NCBI GenBank assembly: GCA_040954595.2
Contig: CM082577.2
Span: forward strand, 4,774,001 to 4,838,000
Length of the DNA: 64,000 nt
Reading direction: 5' to 3'
Source of the DNA: Balanoglossus misakiensis
Lineage: Eukaryota; Hemichordata
Shown here: one piece after another, positions 49,942-59,892 of the stretch
Layout: each line of letters begins with the position of its first letter
How positions within the stretch are numbered: position 1 is the first letter of the stretch
Position numbers and translations under genes: made by a program
Notes under the pieces: generated by a model
Told to the model about the DNA's origin: nothing
Seen by the model: only the letters and a program-made list of their open reading frames with translations
The model's database searches: none

Positions 49942-52900
49942 ACAGTACATGGGACAGCAACAGCAGCAGCAGCAGCAAGGCATGCACCCTGGCTACGAAC
50001 AGCATCAGCCCATGATGAACCAGTATCCGCAGCAGTACTACCCGGCCGAGGAGCAGTACCAGTACGGGCCGCAGTATCAGGGCGGCGGCGGCGGGGGCAC
50101 CTACGGCCACAACTACTCGCCCTCCTCCGCCATGGGTTTCAGTCCCAGCTACAACATGGCCAGTCCCGGACAGACGCATCGGATGCAGGGCATGAGGGGC
50201 AGCGGAGGGGGAGGGGGAGGAGGGTATAATATACAGACGCAGGGTCTCGGAAACAGTCCGTCGCAGCTGCCGCCGGGGAGCGGCGGGGGCAGGTACCAGA
50301 CGATGACGCAGAGTCCTAATCACTCGACGTCTCCGGGAGTGATGCAGGCGCCTGGCATGTATCAGCAGCAGCAAAACACCAGTGGGCAGGGCGGGCAGGG
50401 TATGACTGGTGGTAACACGGCTCGGGGCGCCTCTTCCCAGTTCGTGTACCCCAGTTCTCCGCTGGGACAGCCAGGAAGTCACCCATCCCCGGTCCCCTCT
50501 CCGGCCACCAGCGTGCGCTCGCCGGTCAGCATCCACAGCCCCAACTCTGTACCTTCCCGGTCGCCGGCGCCGAGCCCCATCACCGTGCGTTCGCCGCTCT
50601 CCGGGAACGTGAAGAGTCCGCTGGCCCTTCCGTCTCCGGGAAGCAGTACGGGGTCCGTCAAGTCGCCGCAGTCAATCCACCAGAGGTCGCCGGGTCACCC
50701 GCAGCCCATATCGCCGGCCCCGAACATGCCAACTTACCGGTCAGCTCAGCCGCCTCACCCGTACGGTAACCACGGCGGCCAGGTTGTGCACGGCCACCAT
50801 GACAACGCACCGAGCAAAGGTGCCCTTCCAAAACTTGAGGAAATGGTGGCTTTTTTAGGTGAGCCCTCTGCAAAAGGAACTCGAAACATGGCGTCAAAAA
50901 ACTGTGATGCGGCAGCTAGCGCTGCCGAACAAGTTGACTGCGTCCCAATGGGGAACGAATGCTCAAGTCTTGCGAATGATCACAGGGAAAAATGCCAGGA
51001 TAATTCGAGTATCTTGCAGAGGAAAAACAGTCTCGAAAAAGGGCAGACGGCCAGTCAGGCCGGCGGAACGAACAGTGTCCAACAGAACCGCAAACGAAAT
51101 GTCGACGAATGTGACGGTCTCACGAACTCTGAACCTGCAAAGAAGCCAAAAGTTGAAACAAAGCGAAAGGATTCCTCAGACAAAGGTGGAAAAAAGCAAC
51201 AACATTCAGGTGATAATGATAAAAATGGGGAGGGCTGTGTTGGCGATAAGAAAGTTGGGGAGAAAAAATCTGACATGAGTGAAACGACGACGAAGAAGTC
51301 TCCAAAAGTTGCGCCTCCCTCAAAGAAGAGGAAAACTGAGAAGGATTCTGCGGACGGCAGGAACTCGCAAGACGGTCATGCTGTGACAGAGAACAATGGA
51401 CACAACACAGAGTGTGACAATGATACAAGGAGTGTGTCTTCTTACACTGCCGCCAAAGCACAAAGGACTAACGTGCAAACCGTGTCTTCGAAAATAAAGG
51501 TGACCACCAGTAAGACGGCGAAGCAGGGGCCGAGAGTGCACTCTATTGACAGTGTGAACTGCCACGGCGCCGTGCTCCAGTACGAGCAGAATCGCGTCAA
51601 CATCGTCTTGTCGGACGGCGACTTGATCAGGGACGAGGTGGGCGACGGCGGCGGCCACGGCAACCGTCTCAGCTGCGCGTCGCCGCTGCGGAAGAACCTG
51701 AAGAACGGCAAGAGCATTTTGCCGATATCGGTGGACTGTTCGCTGGACCGCGGCGGACACATCAGCGTGGGCGGGGAGACGCGGCTGATTCATGGGGAGC
51801 ACATCGTCCTGCAGGCCAAGGAGAAGCTGAGCAGTCGGAAGAAACTGTGTGCGAACAACAAAACTCAGAAAACCCGGACGCAGGTCCTAGGAAACTGCGG
51901 GACCGAGCACGGCTGCCCCGACGAGAGCGGGGACAGCAACAAGAAGGAAACAAACAAAACTAAAAATAGGAACACTAATGGAAACGGCAAGCTCGAGTCG
52001 TCCACGCCCCCAAACAAAAACTTGTCCAACGAGATCGAGAAACAGGAAGGACATTCTGATGGAGAAGAGGACAAGGCCAGCAGGCCCTCGTGGAATCAAG
52101 AAACAAAAGTGAAACAGGAAAAGCATGAAAGTGTTGTTGTGGAGTCAGACAGTGACGGTTCTTCCATAGATTTACTTTGCCGCGAGTCGGACTTTGGCTC
52201 TTCGGATAGCAGGTCTGAATCGCCGAATATTCTTCACGAGAGGAGGAGCGCGCAAGCGAAGATCCGAACGCCGGAGCCTTGTGAGAAAAATGTCGGCCAG
52301 ACAAAAGCGACGGCCAACACTAAAGTTGAACGTGGGAAGAACGCCGCGAAGGCGACGCCAAAGAAAGAGACCGAACTCAAGGCAGGGGAGGAGAAAGGGG
52401 AGAGGTCAAGGGGTCAGGGTTCAAAAGCCAAGTCTCCCGCCGTCAACAATCCCATGATGACCCCAGGGGTCCGTAAGATTCAGAGGAAACAGAATTTGGG
52501 AAATGTCAGATTGGATGATTCCAAAGTGGACGCCGCGAGCAGTGACGCAAAGCCGGACTCTTCCAAGAAGAAAAAGACGGAGACTGCCAACGCCTGTGTG
52601 GACGCTACGAGAGTGGAAAACAGCGTTCGGCAAAGTCCCAGTGTCCCCAAGAGCAAAGGCAAGGAGGATTCGAAGGAAGTGGCCGAAAAGCGTGGGTGTG
52701 AGCCGAAAATTGAGAATCTGGGCAGTCGACCCGTGCCGTGCAGGACGTCCAGTCCCAGCACGCCCGAAGAGGGTAAAAACGACAGAACTGTGAAAACTGA
52801 GTGCGATGAAACCAAAGAGCAGACAACTCCAAGTACCTCGCCGGTCCTCACAACTCCCGTGGTGACCCCCACTGTCAAGAAAGTCGAGGAAACGGACGAT

Positions 52901-54852
52901 ACCCCCACCAATGCGAGCTCCACGAGCACGCCAACGAAGAAGAAACGGGGGAGGCCGGTCGGCAGCAAAAACAAGGTCAAGAAGAGTAGTAAAGGTGAAA
53001 AGAGAAAGATGGCAAAAAATGATCACGTGATGATGGGAGACAATGATTTGTTGTCTAAGCTTGAGAGTAAGTCGTCGAACAGGGGGCGTAAAAAGACAGT
53101 TGAGAAGCTTCCTGTGAGTATCCAGGGACCAGTGCTCAGAGTGTCGGGCTCGCGGAAAAGACCTCTCTCGTGTACTGTGGTGAACAATCCGGCAGTGGAG
53201 GCCATTGAAAACATACTTAGCAGTCAAAAGAAAAAGAATAAAAAATTGCTCTCCACACCTGTGAATACCGACAGACCTGCCTTGTGTAAACCCACCTCCC
53301 CACCCATGGTTTCCTCAGCCACTGTTATTACGTACGAGGGCCCGTGGCGCTGTGCTTTCTGTGGCAAGTCGTCAAACTCCGGCATGCTGGGGGACCTCTA
53401 CGGGCCTTACTATCCACCGGGGTACAATCTTCCCACTGAGGTGCCCAAACCTCCGACGGACCTTCACGAAGTCGATGCAGACAGTGAGAAACAGAGGGGG
53501 AGGGGAAGGGGGAGGGGGCGAGGGAAGTCGAAAGAGAGCAGGTCGTTGTCGCCGAGCCCCGGCAACTCGCAGACTCCTCTCGCGAAGGGTAAGACGGCAG
53601 ACGGGGATTCCAAGCGAATTGGAAGGCCGCCCAAGTGGATGAGCGAAGCCCAGGTTGTCTTGTCAGCGATTCCCACCGTCTACCCGAAAGGTGAGAAGGG
53701 GAAAACAACAACAGGCAAAGGATCCCAGAAGATGAAGTCTCCCCTGCCTTCACCGACTGGGGTGTCGACGTTCAAAACGGGCAGAGTGGACTCGAATGAA
53801 ATTTGGGTCCATGAAGACTGTGCCATATGGTCGGATGGGGTCTACATGGTTGGCTCGAATATGTACGGATTGCATGATGCCGTCAGGGAAGCCAGACACA
53901 TGGTAAGTTGTCAATTTGGAATGGGGGAGATTCACTGCCCAGACATGTCCCTTCACCCTTCATTCCAGTGTATATAAACAGGGTTCATCATACTTACCCT
54001 GAAAATCCTAGAATTTTAAACCGCTCCAAAGAACTCATGGAGCCTCAGTCTAGTTGAAGTTTGATCCAAAATTTGAAAATGACTGTTGAAGAGCAGTGCT
54101 CAGCTGTGTTGTATTTCAGGACCTCCGAATGGTGATTTCAAAATCTTTTAGCATGCTGTGAAGACAACAATTTGAATGGATCTCTCTGGTGTATCAGAAA
54201 GCACCAGAGTACCAACCTATCAATTAGAAGTAGACTTTATTTCCGGTTGCTGTTTCAAAGACTACAGCAAGGAAAGACCAGAATCTCTTGTACTGAGACA
54301 TTTCATTTCTGTCCTTCACCATCAGACCTGTTCATCGTGCAATCTTAAAGGTGCCTCACTGGGATGTAGGACAAAAGGATGTGAAGAAAAATATCATTAT
54401 TTATGTGCAGTCAAAGAAGGTGAGATCTTCTCTGCCGATTATGCAGCTGTCATGTTGTAAATTTGAAAAATTGCCTGTTTAATAACCAATGTTATTTCTT
54501 TTTTTCACAGCCTGTCAGCTCCAAGATGAAAACTTCTCAATACTTTGTTCAAAACACAAGGTAAATAATTCTTAGATCATTCTGTGATGTCTACAGTGCT
54601 AATTCTATTTGACTGCCTATGGTTGATAATTCTGCGTTCTTTCCACACATTTCCAAAGATTAGCAAAGAAGAAAGATAAGAATGAAATCTCGTTGAAAAC
54701 AAACCAGTTGGGCTCGGTACAATGATAGATTGCACCCAGTATTGTGTCAATAATGCCATGTTGCTTTTAAATGGAAAGAAACAGAATAATTTATAATTAT
54801 AAAATCATTTTCATTACAGAATAAAGTGGTGAAAGTAAAAGAAGCTAGTTAG
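19838..54852 (+). CDS. TCF20/RAI1: SAM-domain plus TCF20/RAI1-type extended PHD chromatin protein
   Basis: Eight exons join in phase: 19838-19930, 20068-20170, 20647-20799, 20930-21132, 49715-53902, 54326-54419, 54511-54560 and 54820-54852. They give 1638 residues. Residues 5-66 form a SAM domain. About 67-560 is Pro/Gln/Gly/Ser-rich with poly-Gln and repeated Ser-Pro motifs. Basic nuclear-localisation stretches follow, then AT-hook-like KKKRGRPVGSKNK (about 1259), WRCAFCGKSSNSG and GDLYGPYYPPGY (about 1395-1422). An RG run, GRPPKWM and a C-terminal extended PHD finger come last (SNEIWVHEDCAIWSDGVYMV, CSSCNLKGASLGC, CEEKYHYLCAV, ENFSILCSKHK). The order and these motifs match human TCF20 and RAI1, nucleosome-binding nuclear regulators. 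The SAM domain is not part of the vertebrate proteins as I know them. The exon 4 to exon 5 join spans 28.6 kb; an alternative promoter in that intron could give a SAM-less form. Confidence 0.83.
20561..20646 (+). promoter_or_regulatory. Extended pyrimidine tract and NAGNAG acceptor before exon 3
   Basis: An unusually long run of CT and TCTT motifs (about 20561-20615) lies upstream of exon 3. It is followed by the tandem acceptor ATCCAGCAG|GG. PTB-type repressors bind such CU-rich tracts. The exon behind it is symmetric (153 bases), so both skipping and one-codon acceptor choice preserve frame. Regulation is inferred. Confidence 0.45.
24107..24119 (-). promoter_or_regulatory. DR1 nuclear-receptor-like motif
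   Basis: The plus strand reads TGACCTTTGACCC, so the minus strand is GGGTCA-A-AGGTCA, a perfect direct repeat with one-base spacing in intron 4. Confidence 0.45.
24611..24630 (+). promoter_or_regulatory. Triple half-site (two overlapping DR1 motifs)
   Basis: GGGTCA-G-AGGTCA-A-AGGTTA: three nuclear-receptor half-sites in a row with one-base spacers. It abuts the 140-bp duplication that starts at 24631. Confidence 0.5.
24631..24910. repeat. Perfect 140-bp tandem duplication
   Basis: Bases 24631-24770 and 24771-24910 are identical over the whole 140 bases by eye. Each copy begins CAACCATGTTCTGATTACAG. This is either a very recent duplication or an assembly artefact. Confidence 0.9.
26496..26632. 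repeat. CAT/CAC trinucleotide microsatellite
   Basis: About 135 bases of CAT with interspersed CAC in the first part and pure CAT in the second. It reads as poly-His or poly-Ile in different frames but lies inside intron 4 and is not coding. Confidence 0.95.
29642..29655. promoter_or_regulatory. RFX X-box-like palindrome
   Basis: GTTGCTAGGGCAAC, two near-symmetric RFX half-sites with a two-base spacer, in intron 4. Confidence 0.35.
37462..37491 (-). promoter_or_regulatory. Two adjacent DR1 nuclear-receptor-like motifs
   Basis: The plus strand shows TGAACTTTGACCC (37462-37474) and then TGACCCTTGACCA (37479-37491). Both are DR1 on the minus strand, four bases apart. Confidence 0.5.
38515..38535 (-). 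promoter_or_regulatory. DR1 motif next to a forkhead site
   Basis: TAACCTTTGACCT (38515-38527) is a DR1 on the minus strand. TGTTTAC (38529-38535), a forkhead core, follows immediately. Confidence 0.45.
41042..41094. repeat. Hairpin followed by an RFX X-box
   Basis: CAACTCGGATGTTCC (41042-41056) is the inverted copy of GGAAACATCCGAGTTG (41065-41080), with a single-base bulge and a loop of about eight bases. The next base starts GTCGCCATGGCAAC (41081-41094), a full match to the X-box rule. It lies in intron 4. Confidence 0.6.
45776..45925. repeat. Three degenerate ~45-bp tandem units
   Basis: AATTCATTC, AATTCAGTC and AATTCATTC recur at 45792, 45838 and 45883, each preceded by C-rich sequence. 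TAACCGAAATTCATTC is exact in the first and third unit. Confidence 0.65.
46943..46986. repeat. Inverted repeat with C-run loop
   Basis: CTGCTCCTCACCC (46943-46955) pairs with GGGTGAGGGGCAG (46974-46986) with one mismatch, around a run of C. Confidence 0.65.
49715..53902 (+). CDS. TCF20/RAI1: Giant exon 5 of the SAM-ePHD gene
   Basis: A 4188-base exon encoding residues 185-1580. It opens with a Gln/Pro/Gly region with two poly-Gln runs (about 249-273). A Ser-Pro array such as PSPATSVRSPVSIHSPNSVP follows (about 440-520), then LPKLEEMVAFLGE (about 555-567) and a long Lys/Ser/Glu-rich disordered stretch. The C-terminal part holds the AT-hook-like motif, the first Cys pair of the extended PHD (CAFCGK) with GDLYGPYYPPGY, an RG run and the VHEDCAIW segment. 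Vertebrate TCF20 and RAI1 likewise place nearly all coding sequence in one very large exon followed by small ePHD exons. Long frames on the opposite strand here are shadows caused by GC-rich repeats. Confidence 0.92.
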
Positions 54853-57343
54853 AAAATGCTGCCCAGGTCACTCTCTGATTATTTATACCGTAGGTATGTA
54901 CATTGTATCATCAAAAACACGTGTTATTTAGAAATACTGTAAAGGTTTTCTGTAAATATGTGAACAGTTGATTTGTGATACACAAAGACTGAACTTGCAT
55001 CTTCTAAGGGCCACAAGATCAACCTTACCAGGAAAATATCTGATAAGACCCATACATTCGTCAACATTTCAGTCCACTTTTCCTCCTCACCCATGCTCAT
55101 TTCCCCTTTTTTCTGTCTTTCAGTGTAGCTGCTTGTAGATTCCAGCAATTATCTTTTTCTGAAGATACTTTGTGAATAGTGAAGACTCACTCAATGACAG
55201 GGCGTAGAGAAAGCCAATTTTTTTTTGTAACTTCACTATTTAAGAAAAAAGATTTTCTGTCCTTTCAAAAATGTACAGATAATGAGTTGTTTTCTTTTCA
55301 AATGTGTGTGCATCTATTTTTTCCTTGATATCTTTACAACTAAGCTTTTTGTTGTGGCAGAAACGAAATATCGAGTCTGTTATTAATTATATTGTCCAGC
55401 CCTGTGTTTCCTTGTCTGTCATAGAATCCATGCATCTCCAGTCTTGTCAGACGGTTTTGTTATTTACGTACAGTGTGTCTAATGCTGTGTTTTCCAAATA
55501 ACTTAACAATGCAATGCTTCATACTATCAGTGATTTTTTCCCCCTAATCATGCCAGTATCGTAAGCTCTGCTAGCAGTGAAAAGTAGCCCAAGTGGAAAT
55601 GTTATCAAAAAGTGGTTCAGCAGTCATGAAAAAAAGTTGATTCAACTTTGCATATTCAAGTCTCACATTGTATATACCGTAGTACAAAAGCCCAACATCG
55701 GTATTTTTCTTTGGCGTACAGCAGATTGTATAAAAACAAAAAGAGGGACATCGTCAGTGAATTGTCGATAGAGGGCGCCCTTCTACAATGGGCAGCACTG
55801 GATTGATGACAGCGTACAGAAGGGTTGTGTATAGTGTGTATTCAATGCGTACCATGGATATAAAACTGTCAATGTCATTTCATCCTTCAAACCTCACGAA
55901 TCGTCGAAGGAAAGACATTGAGAGGAATGAAGAATCAAATATGCCAGCAAAGGCTACGATACCTCAGCACACACACTGTGTGCCAAGTGAATTTCAGCTT
56001 TTGTGCAATTTTGAAAGTGAGGGTAAAATTTTCATTTGTGTTGTAGATAACTCTGACCATAATTGCTGTAGCAAGACATGATATGGAGGACACTCAATGA
56101 GGCTGCCAAAATAAGCAGACGATTTTTACACAGTTGATTTGTGTATTAATTTGTCTTCAAAATACTGCTCCATCATATTCACTCAAAACGCTCTTCCTTG
56201 TTTTCATTTGAAAGTCTGAAAATTTTTGGCCTCTGCCATTTCCTCAGGAGTTTGCTTCTGCAAAAACAAAAAACAAACGTCTTCATGTTCTTTCCTTGTA
56301 AAGGTCAGTCTGTTGCAAGCTGTGTATTGTACCTGGTCTGAATGCTATTGCAAATGCATTGGTCAGGATCCATTTTTGCATGCCCGTCATCGTAACTGGG
56401 TTCTGTATAAGTTTCCCACCCACCAACATATTTTCAAGGCATCAGACTTTTTATCAGATTTTTTAAAAATAGTTTGAAGACCGTATACCTTGAATGTCCA
56501 CTGTTACCAATGAAGGTCTAAACTATAAATTAGTTTGATGATATGTTGAAGTCTGATTTATTGATGTTCTCTCCTCCCCCGTCCGCCCATGCTTGTGCCC
56601 TTGAAATTAATCTTCATCTGTATGCCTTGTGAAAAAAATAGTGTAAACCAAGTAAAGTTATAGACAGTCCCAGTTCTTACTGTCTATGGTGAAACGAGCC
56701 ACTTTCAAGTTTCGAATATTTATCAACTGCCGAGTGTTGATAAGAGATGTCAGCACCAAAGCCTGTGGATATATTTTTTTTATATTAACCAGAAAAAATT
56801 GCTGATATTGGTAACTGTTTTCCTTGCTTAGTTGTGTCTTTGCATTTGCCATATTGTAAAAACAAGCTGTGTTCCTTGTAGTCAGTTTATCTCAAGAAAG
56901 TTAATTAATTAAGCAATTGTCAAGGAAAATGCTGTATTTGTAATTTTGTTCATGTTTTCCTGTTCATTGCATTTTCAATTTTGTAATAATTATCAACTGC
57001 TGACATTCACCAAATGAGACTTCTGTTGTTGCAGTACAGGAGCTGAAAAATACAGCTTTTGTTTTACATTTTTTGTTTTTCACAGCTACGACAATATTGA
57101 CAGTTTTCCCGCCTTGTAATGTTTTCTTCTTTGATTTTTTCATCGATATACTTTGTTAGTAAAAATTTAAGTAAAATACAAGATATGCACTTGTGTTCGT
57201 TGTTTTTGCTATGCCCAAAATAATTGGGGGGAAATGTATCTGAAGGTGTTACATCTATCGACAAAATGGACTGTCCGTCATATATAAAACTTCCATTTCT
57301 GTAGCAAGAGCCCAGGTCCCATGACGCCTGTGTTGCGGTACTC

Positions 57344-57355
57344 TAGGGGGCGCTG
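57344..57355 (-). promoter_or_regulatory. CTCF-like core motif
   Basis: TAGGGGGCGCTG, reverse complement CAGCGCCCCCTA, matches the GC-rich core shared by animal CTCF sites. It lies between the SAM-ePHD and myosin genes. Confidence 0.4.
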
Positions 57356-57833
57356 TTTATAAAACTGGGGTTTGACTTCGACTGCAGGCAGCACTGCAGT
57401 GGATTGGTTAGGCTGCGGAACTTGTATTTTAGGTACATGACTGTGGGTACATGTACATGTACTACAAACTAGGGGTGCGTGGAGGTATCTGTGGTACAAA
57501 AATAAACTAAATGTATACCCATGCCTTGCTTGTACAATTACGTCGTTCGCTTCAAGTTCCCAACGTCTCGATGGGGTAAAACAAGTCCCTTTCCTCTGGA
57601 CCACGAACTTTAAAATTCTACGACCGATTGCAATACCGGGAAGTACAGAGTTTGAGGTTCCCTGACTCGCGGAAGTACACGCATTTCGTCATGATTACTG
57701 ATAGGTGCGTTATCTGTAAACTGTGGATTTATAGCTTCGTACCATTTCAAACCGACAATCTGGGTCAGTTTCCCCTCAACAGCAGCAAGAGCGACTGCCT
57801 CTTAGTGTCCCGCATGTGCACGACATAATGCAT

Positions 57834-57847
57834 GTAACCATGGTAAC
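57834..57847. promoter_or_regulatory. RFX X-box-like palindrome
   Basis: GTAACCATGGTAAC is a perfect 14-base palindrome that fits GTNRCC-AT-RGYAAC. Confidence 0.4.
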
Positions 57848-58702
57848 TTGGGATATGCTTTTCGTCTTTCAGTACGACACTTTTCTTTTACTGACGTCAT
57901 CGTATCTTGTTTGTGCCAAATTATGAGAACACTTGACTTCAAGACCCCGGTAACCGAGAACGATATTTAAATGAATTCCCGTGTGAATCCTTGTTTAGAC
58001 TGCGGAAAGAAAGAGTTTTAAATCGGTCAAAAGGGAGAAAAAACTTAGAACCGACAGGCAAATGTACAAATTTAAAGCACGGGGGAAGACCAGATATCCA
58101 GACTCCTGAAAATGTTGTCACGTTAGGGTTTCCGCAAAATCATCATTAAAGTGGGTGGGGCGAGAGTTACCTGCTAAACATAAGTGGGATGCATACGTTT
58201 ATAGAGTCGCGTGACAAAATCATATTAACGAAAATTTAAGAAAATACTACATGTGACACATTATGGCGATTATATTTATTGAGTTAAAGAAACAAAAACA
58301 TATGGTCCTCCTGGGTGTGTGTACACTTTTGCGATTTGGCAAACAACAAAAACGCAAACATCATATAATAAGCTTACATGGCATCGGCAAAATAAATGCG
58401 TTACAAGTCTTGACATGCATAAAATGTAAATAATGTAAATAATTCTCTTGCAATTATTCACTATTGTCTTACACCCTTTCTTGATTATGTACTTTTGTTT
58501 TATCCTGGCAATCGAAAATACGATTTTTAGTACCGACTTTTAGTACTCCTATTCCGAATTCCCCCTACCGTGCTAAACTCAACGCGCGTCAAAATTTCTG
58601 CACAAGTTAAAGCTACAAATTAGATGCGATTTACAATTTAATGACTCTTCTAGTAAAAATATGCAGCTTTTGGAATAGGCTACCCCACACACTCAGGTTA
58701 TA

Positions 58703-58752
58703 GATAAATGTTATAGATTTTTTCACGTTCACAAAAATCTATAACATTTGTC
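58703..58752. repeat. Near-perfect 50-bp hairpin
   Basis: GATAAATGTTATAGATTTTT (58703-58722) and the inverted copy ending at 58752 match at 19 of 20 positions, with a loop of about 10 bases. It could be a minimal MITE remnant or a transcribed small hairpin. Confidence 0.7.
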
Positions 58753-59166
58753 TTCAGTCTGTTGAAAACCTAGTAAAAGCATTTGATCTTGCGAGTGCGC
58801 GCTTCTGCTTTCTGTGGATCTAACACAATAGTAAGGGTGACTAAAGTTAGTTTTTCGGACACGTTTCCTTATATGGTAAAAACCACTACTGGTGACTCGA
58901 CTACTGGGGGAGTGTGTCTAGTCTGTGGGCCTAACCTCACCTCACCTGCACAGTTCCGATTATGACTACTGTTCGATATGCAAATTACTGACATGTGTTT
59001 CGCAAATACGAATTTCACTACTTTATATCGGCCTTGGCTGTAAAGTAGCGATCATTACCGGTAAGCTACCGGGCGTTGTACCGTGTTGTTCTGACATCAC
59101 AGACGCCTCATACAAAGGCACATATATGAGCAAAGTTTTGAATAAGAGGAGTGCTCCAACGGGAAG

Positions 59167-59179
59167 TGACCTTTGACTT
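59167..59179 (-). promoter_or_regulatory. DR1-like motif upstream of the myosin gene
   Basis: The plus strand reads TGACCTTTGACTT, giving AAGTCA-A-AGGTCA on the minus strand, about 715 bases before the myosin ATG. Confidence 0.35.
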
Positions 59180-59601
59180 GAATGACGTCATGTACACTCG
59201 ACTCTTCTGCAATATATCTGACAAACAGGCATAACATTCGGAACTTTGATGATTTACACTGATTAAATATGGAAATCAAGGTTGCAGAATATTTCTCAGA
59301 ACCTTGTTCACTCTCTCTTATGAATGTTTTTCATACCTGTATTGATTAAAAAGTAAAAAATGTTTTGAACTGTCAGCATTTTTCTAACGGCTATGGAAAA
59401 AACAGAGGTCACCGCGGAACAATAGCACAGGTATTTGAGGTATATACGATGATGTCATCACCGCAGTATGTTTAAGACACTGTAACGTGTTTCTTGCAAC
59501 CGCAAATAGCGGACAGCATTGTATTCTATCTTGTTTCCACTCATTTTCGAACATTCCAGTGAAGTTTCCCCCAAATTGAAGGTAAACTGGGAGCATCGGT
59601 T

Positions 59602-59641
59602 GGGCGTGGCGAGTTCAATGTAGGTCACGTGATCTGCCAAT
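59602..59641 (+). promoter_or_regulatory. Myosin II proximal promoter elements
   Basis: GGGCGTGGC (59602-59610, KLF/Sp type), GGTCACGTGATC (59623-59634, E-box) and CCAAT (59637-59641) sit 250-290 bases upstream of the ATG. No TATA box is seen, in line with a broadly expressed gene. Confidence 0.45.
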
Positions 59642-59892
59642 CACATAGGGCGGGCGGCGGCTAGCGTGGTGTGTACGAAGGATAGTCAGTCGTACGTTAC
59701 TCCGTACCGTAAAGCGTCAAAACACGGCGGAAGAAGTCCGAATTCGGCGCACACCATCGGTCTCTGACTGTTAACCCAGTAATTTGGAAGGATAGGGATT
59801 CTTCGGAGCTCCAGTGAACGCGATTGAGTATCAAGGAAACTAGCAAGGACTTGCCCGAGCACACAGTTGAGTTTGCATTACACTAATCCAAC

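Larger units (their letters stand above)
54853..59600. other. 3' region of the SAM-ePHD gene and intergenic sequence
   Basis: I find no supportable coding exon. AATAAA signals at 57501-57506 and 58391-58396 are too far away to assign safely, so the 3' UTR end is unknown. The region contains a CTCF-like site, an RFX-like palindrome, a 50-bp hairpin and a DR1-like site, listed separately. Confidence 0.5.

Noticed and set aside
49811-53753. Several long minus-strand frames opposite exon 5
   Set aside because: All are shadows of the repetitive, GC-rich exon 5, whose plus-strand frame has recognisable ePHD motifs.
57278-57604. 108-codon minus-strand frame
   Set aside because: No family resemblance, low-complexity Cys/Thr/His stretch, and no splice or promoter context.
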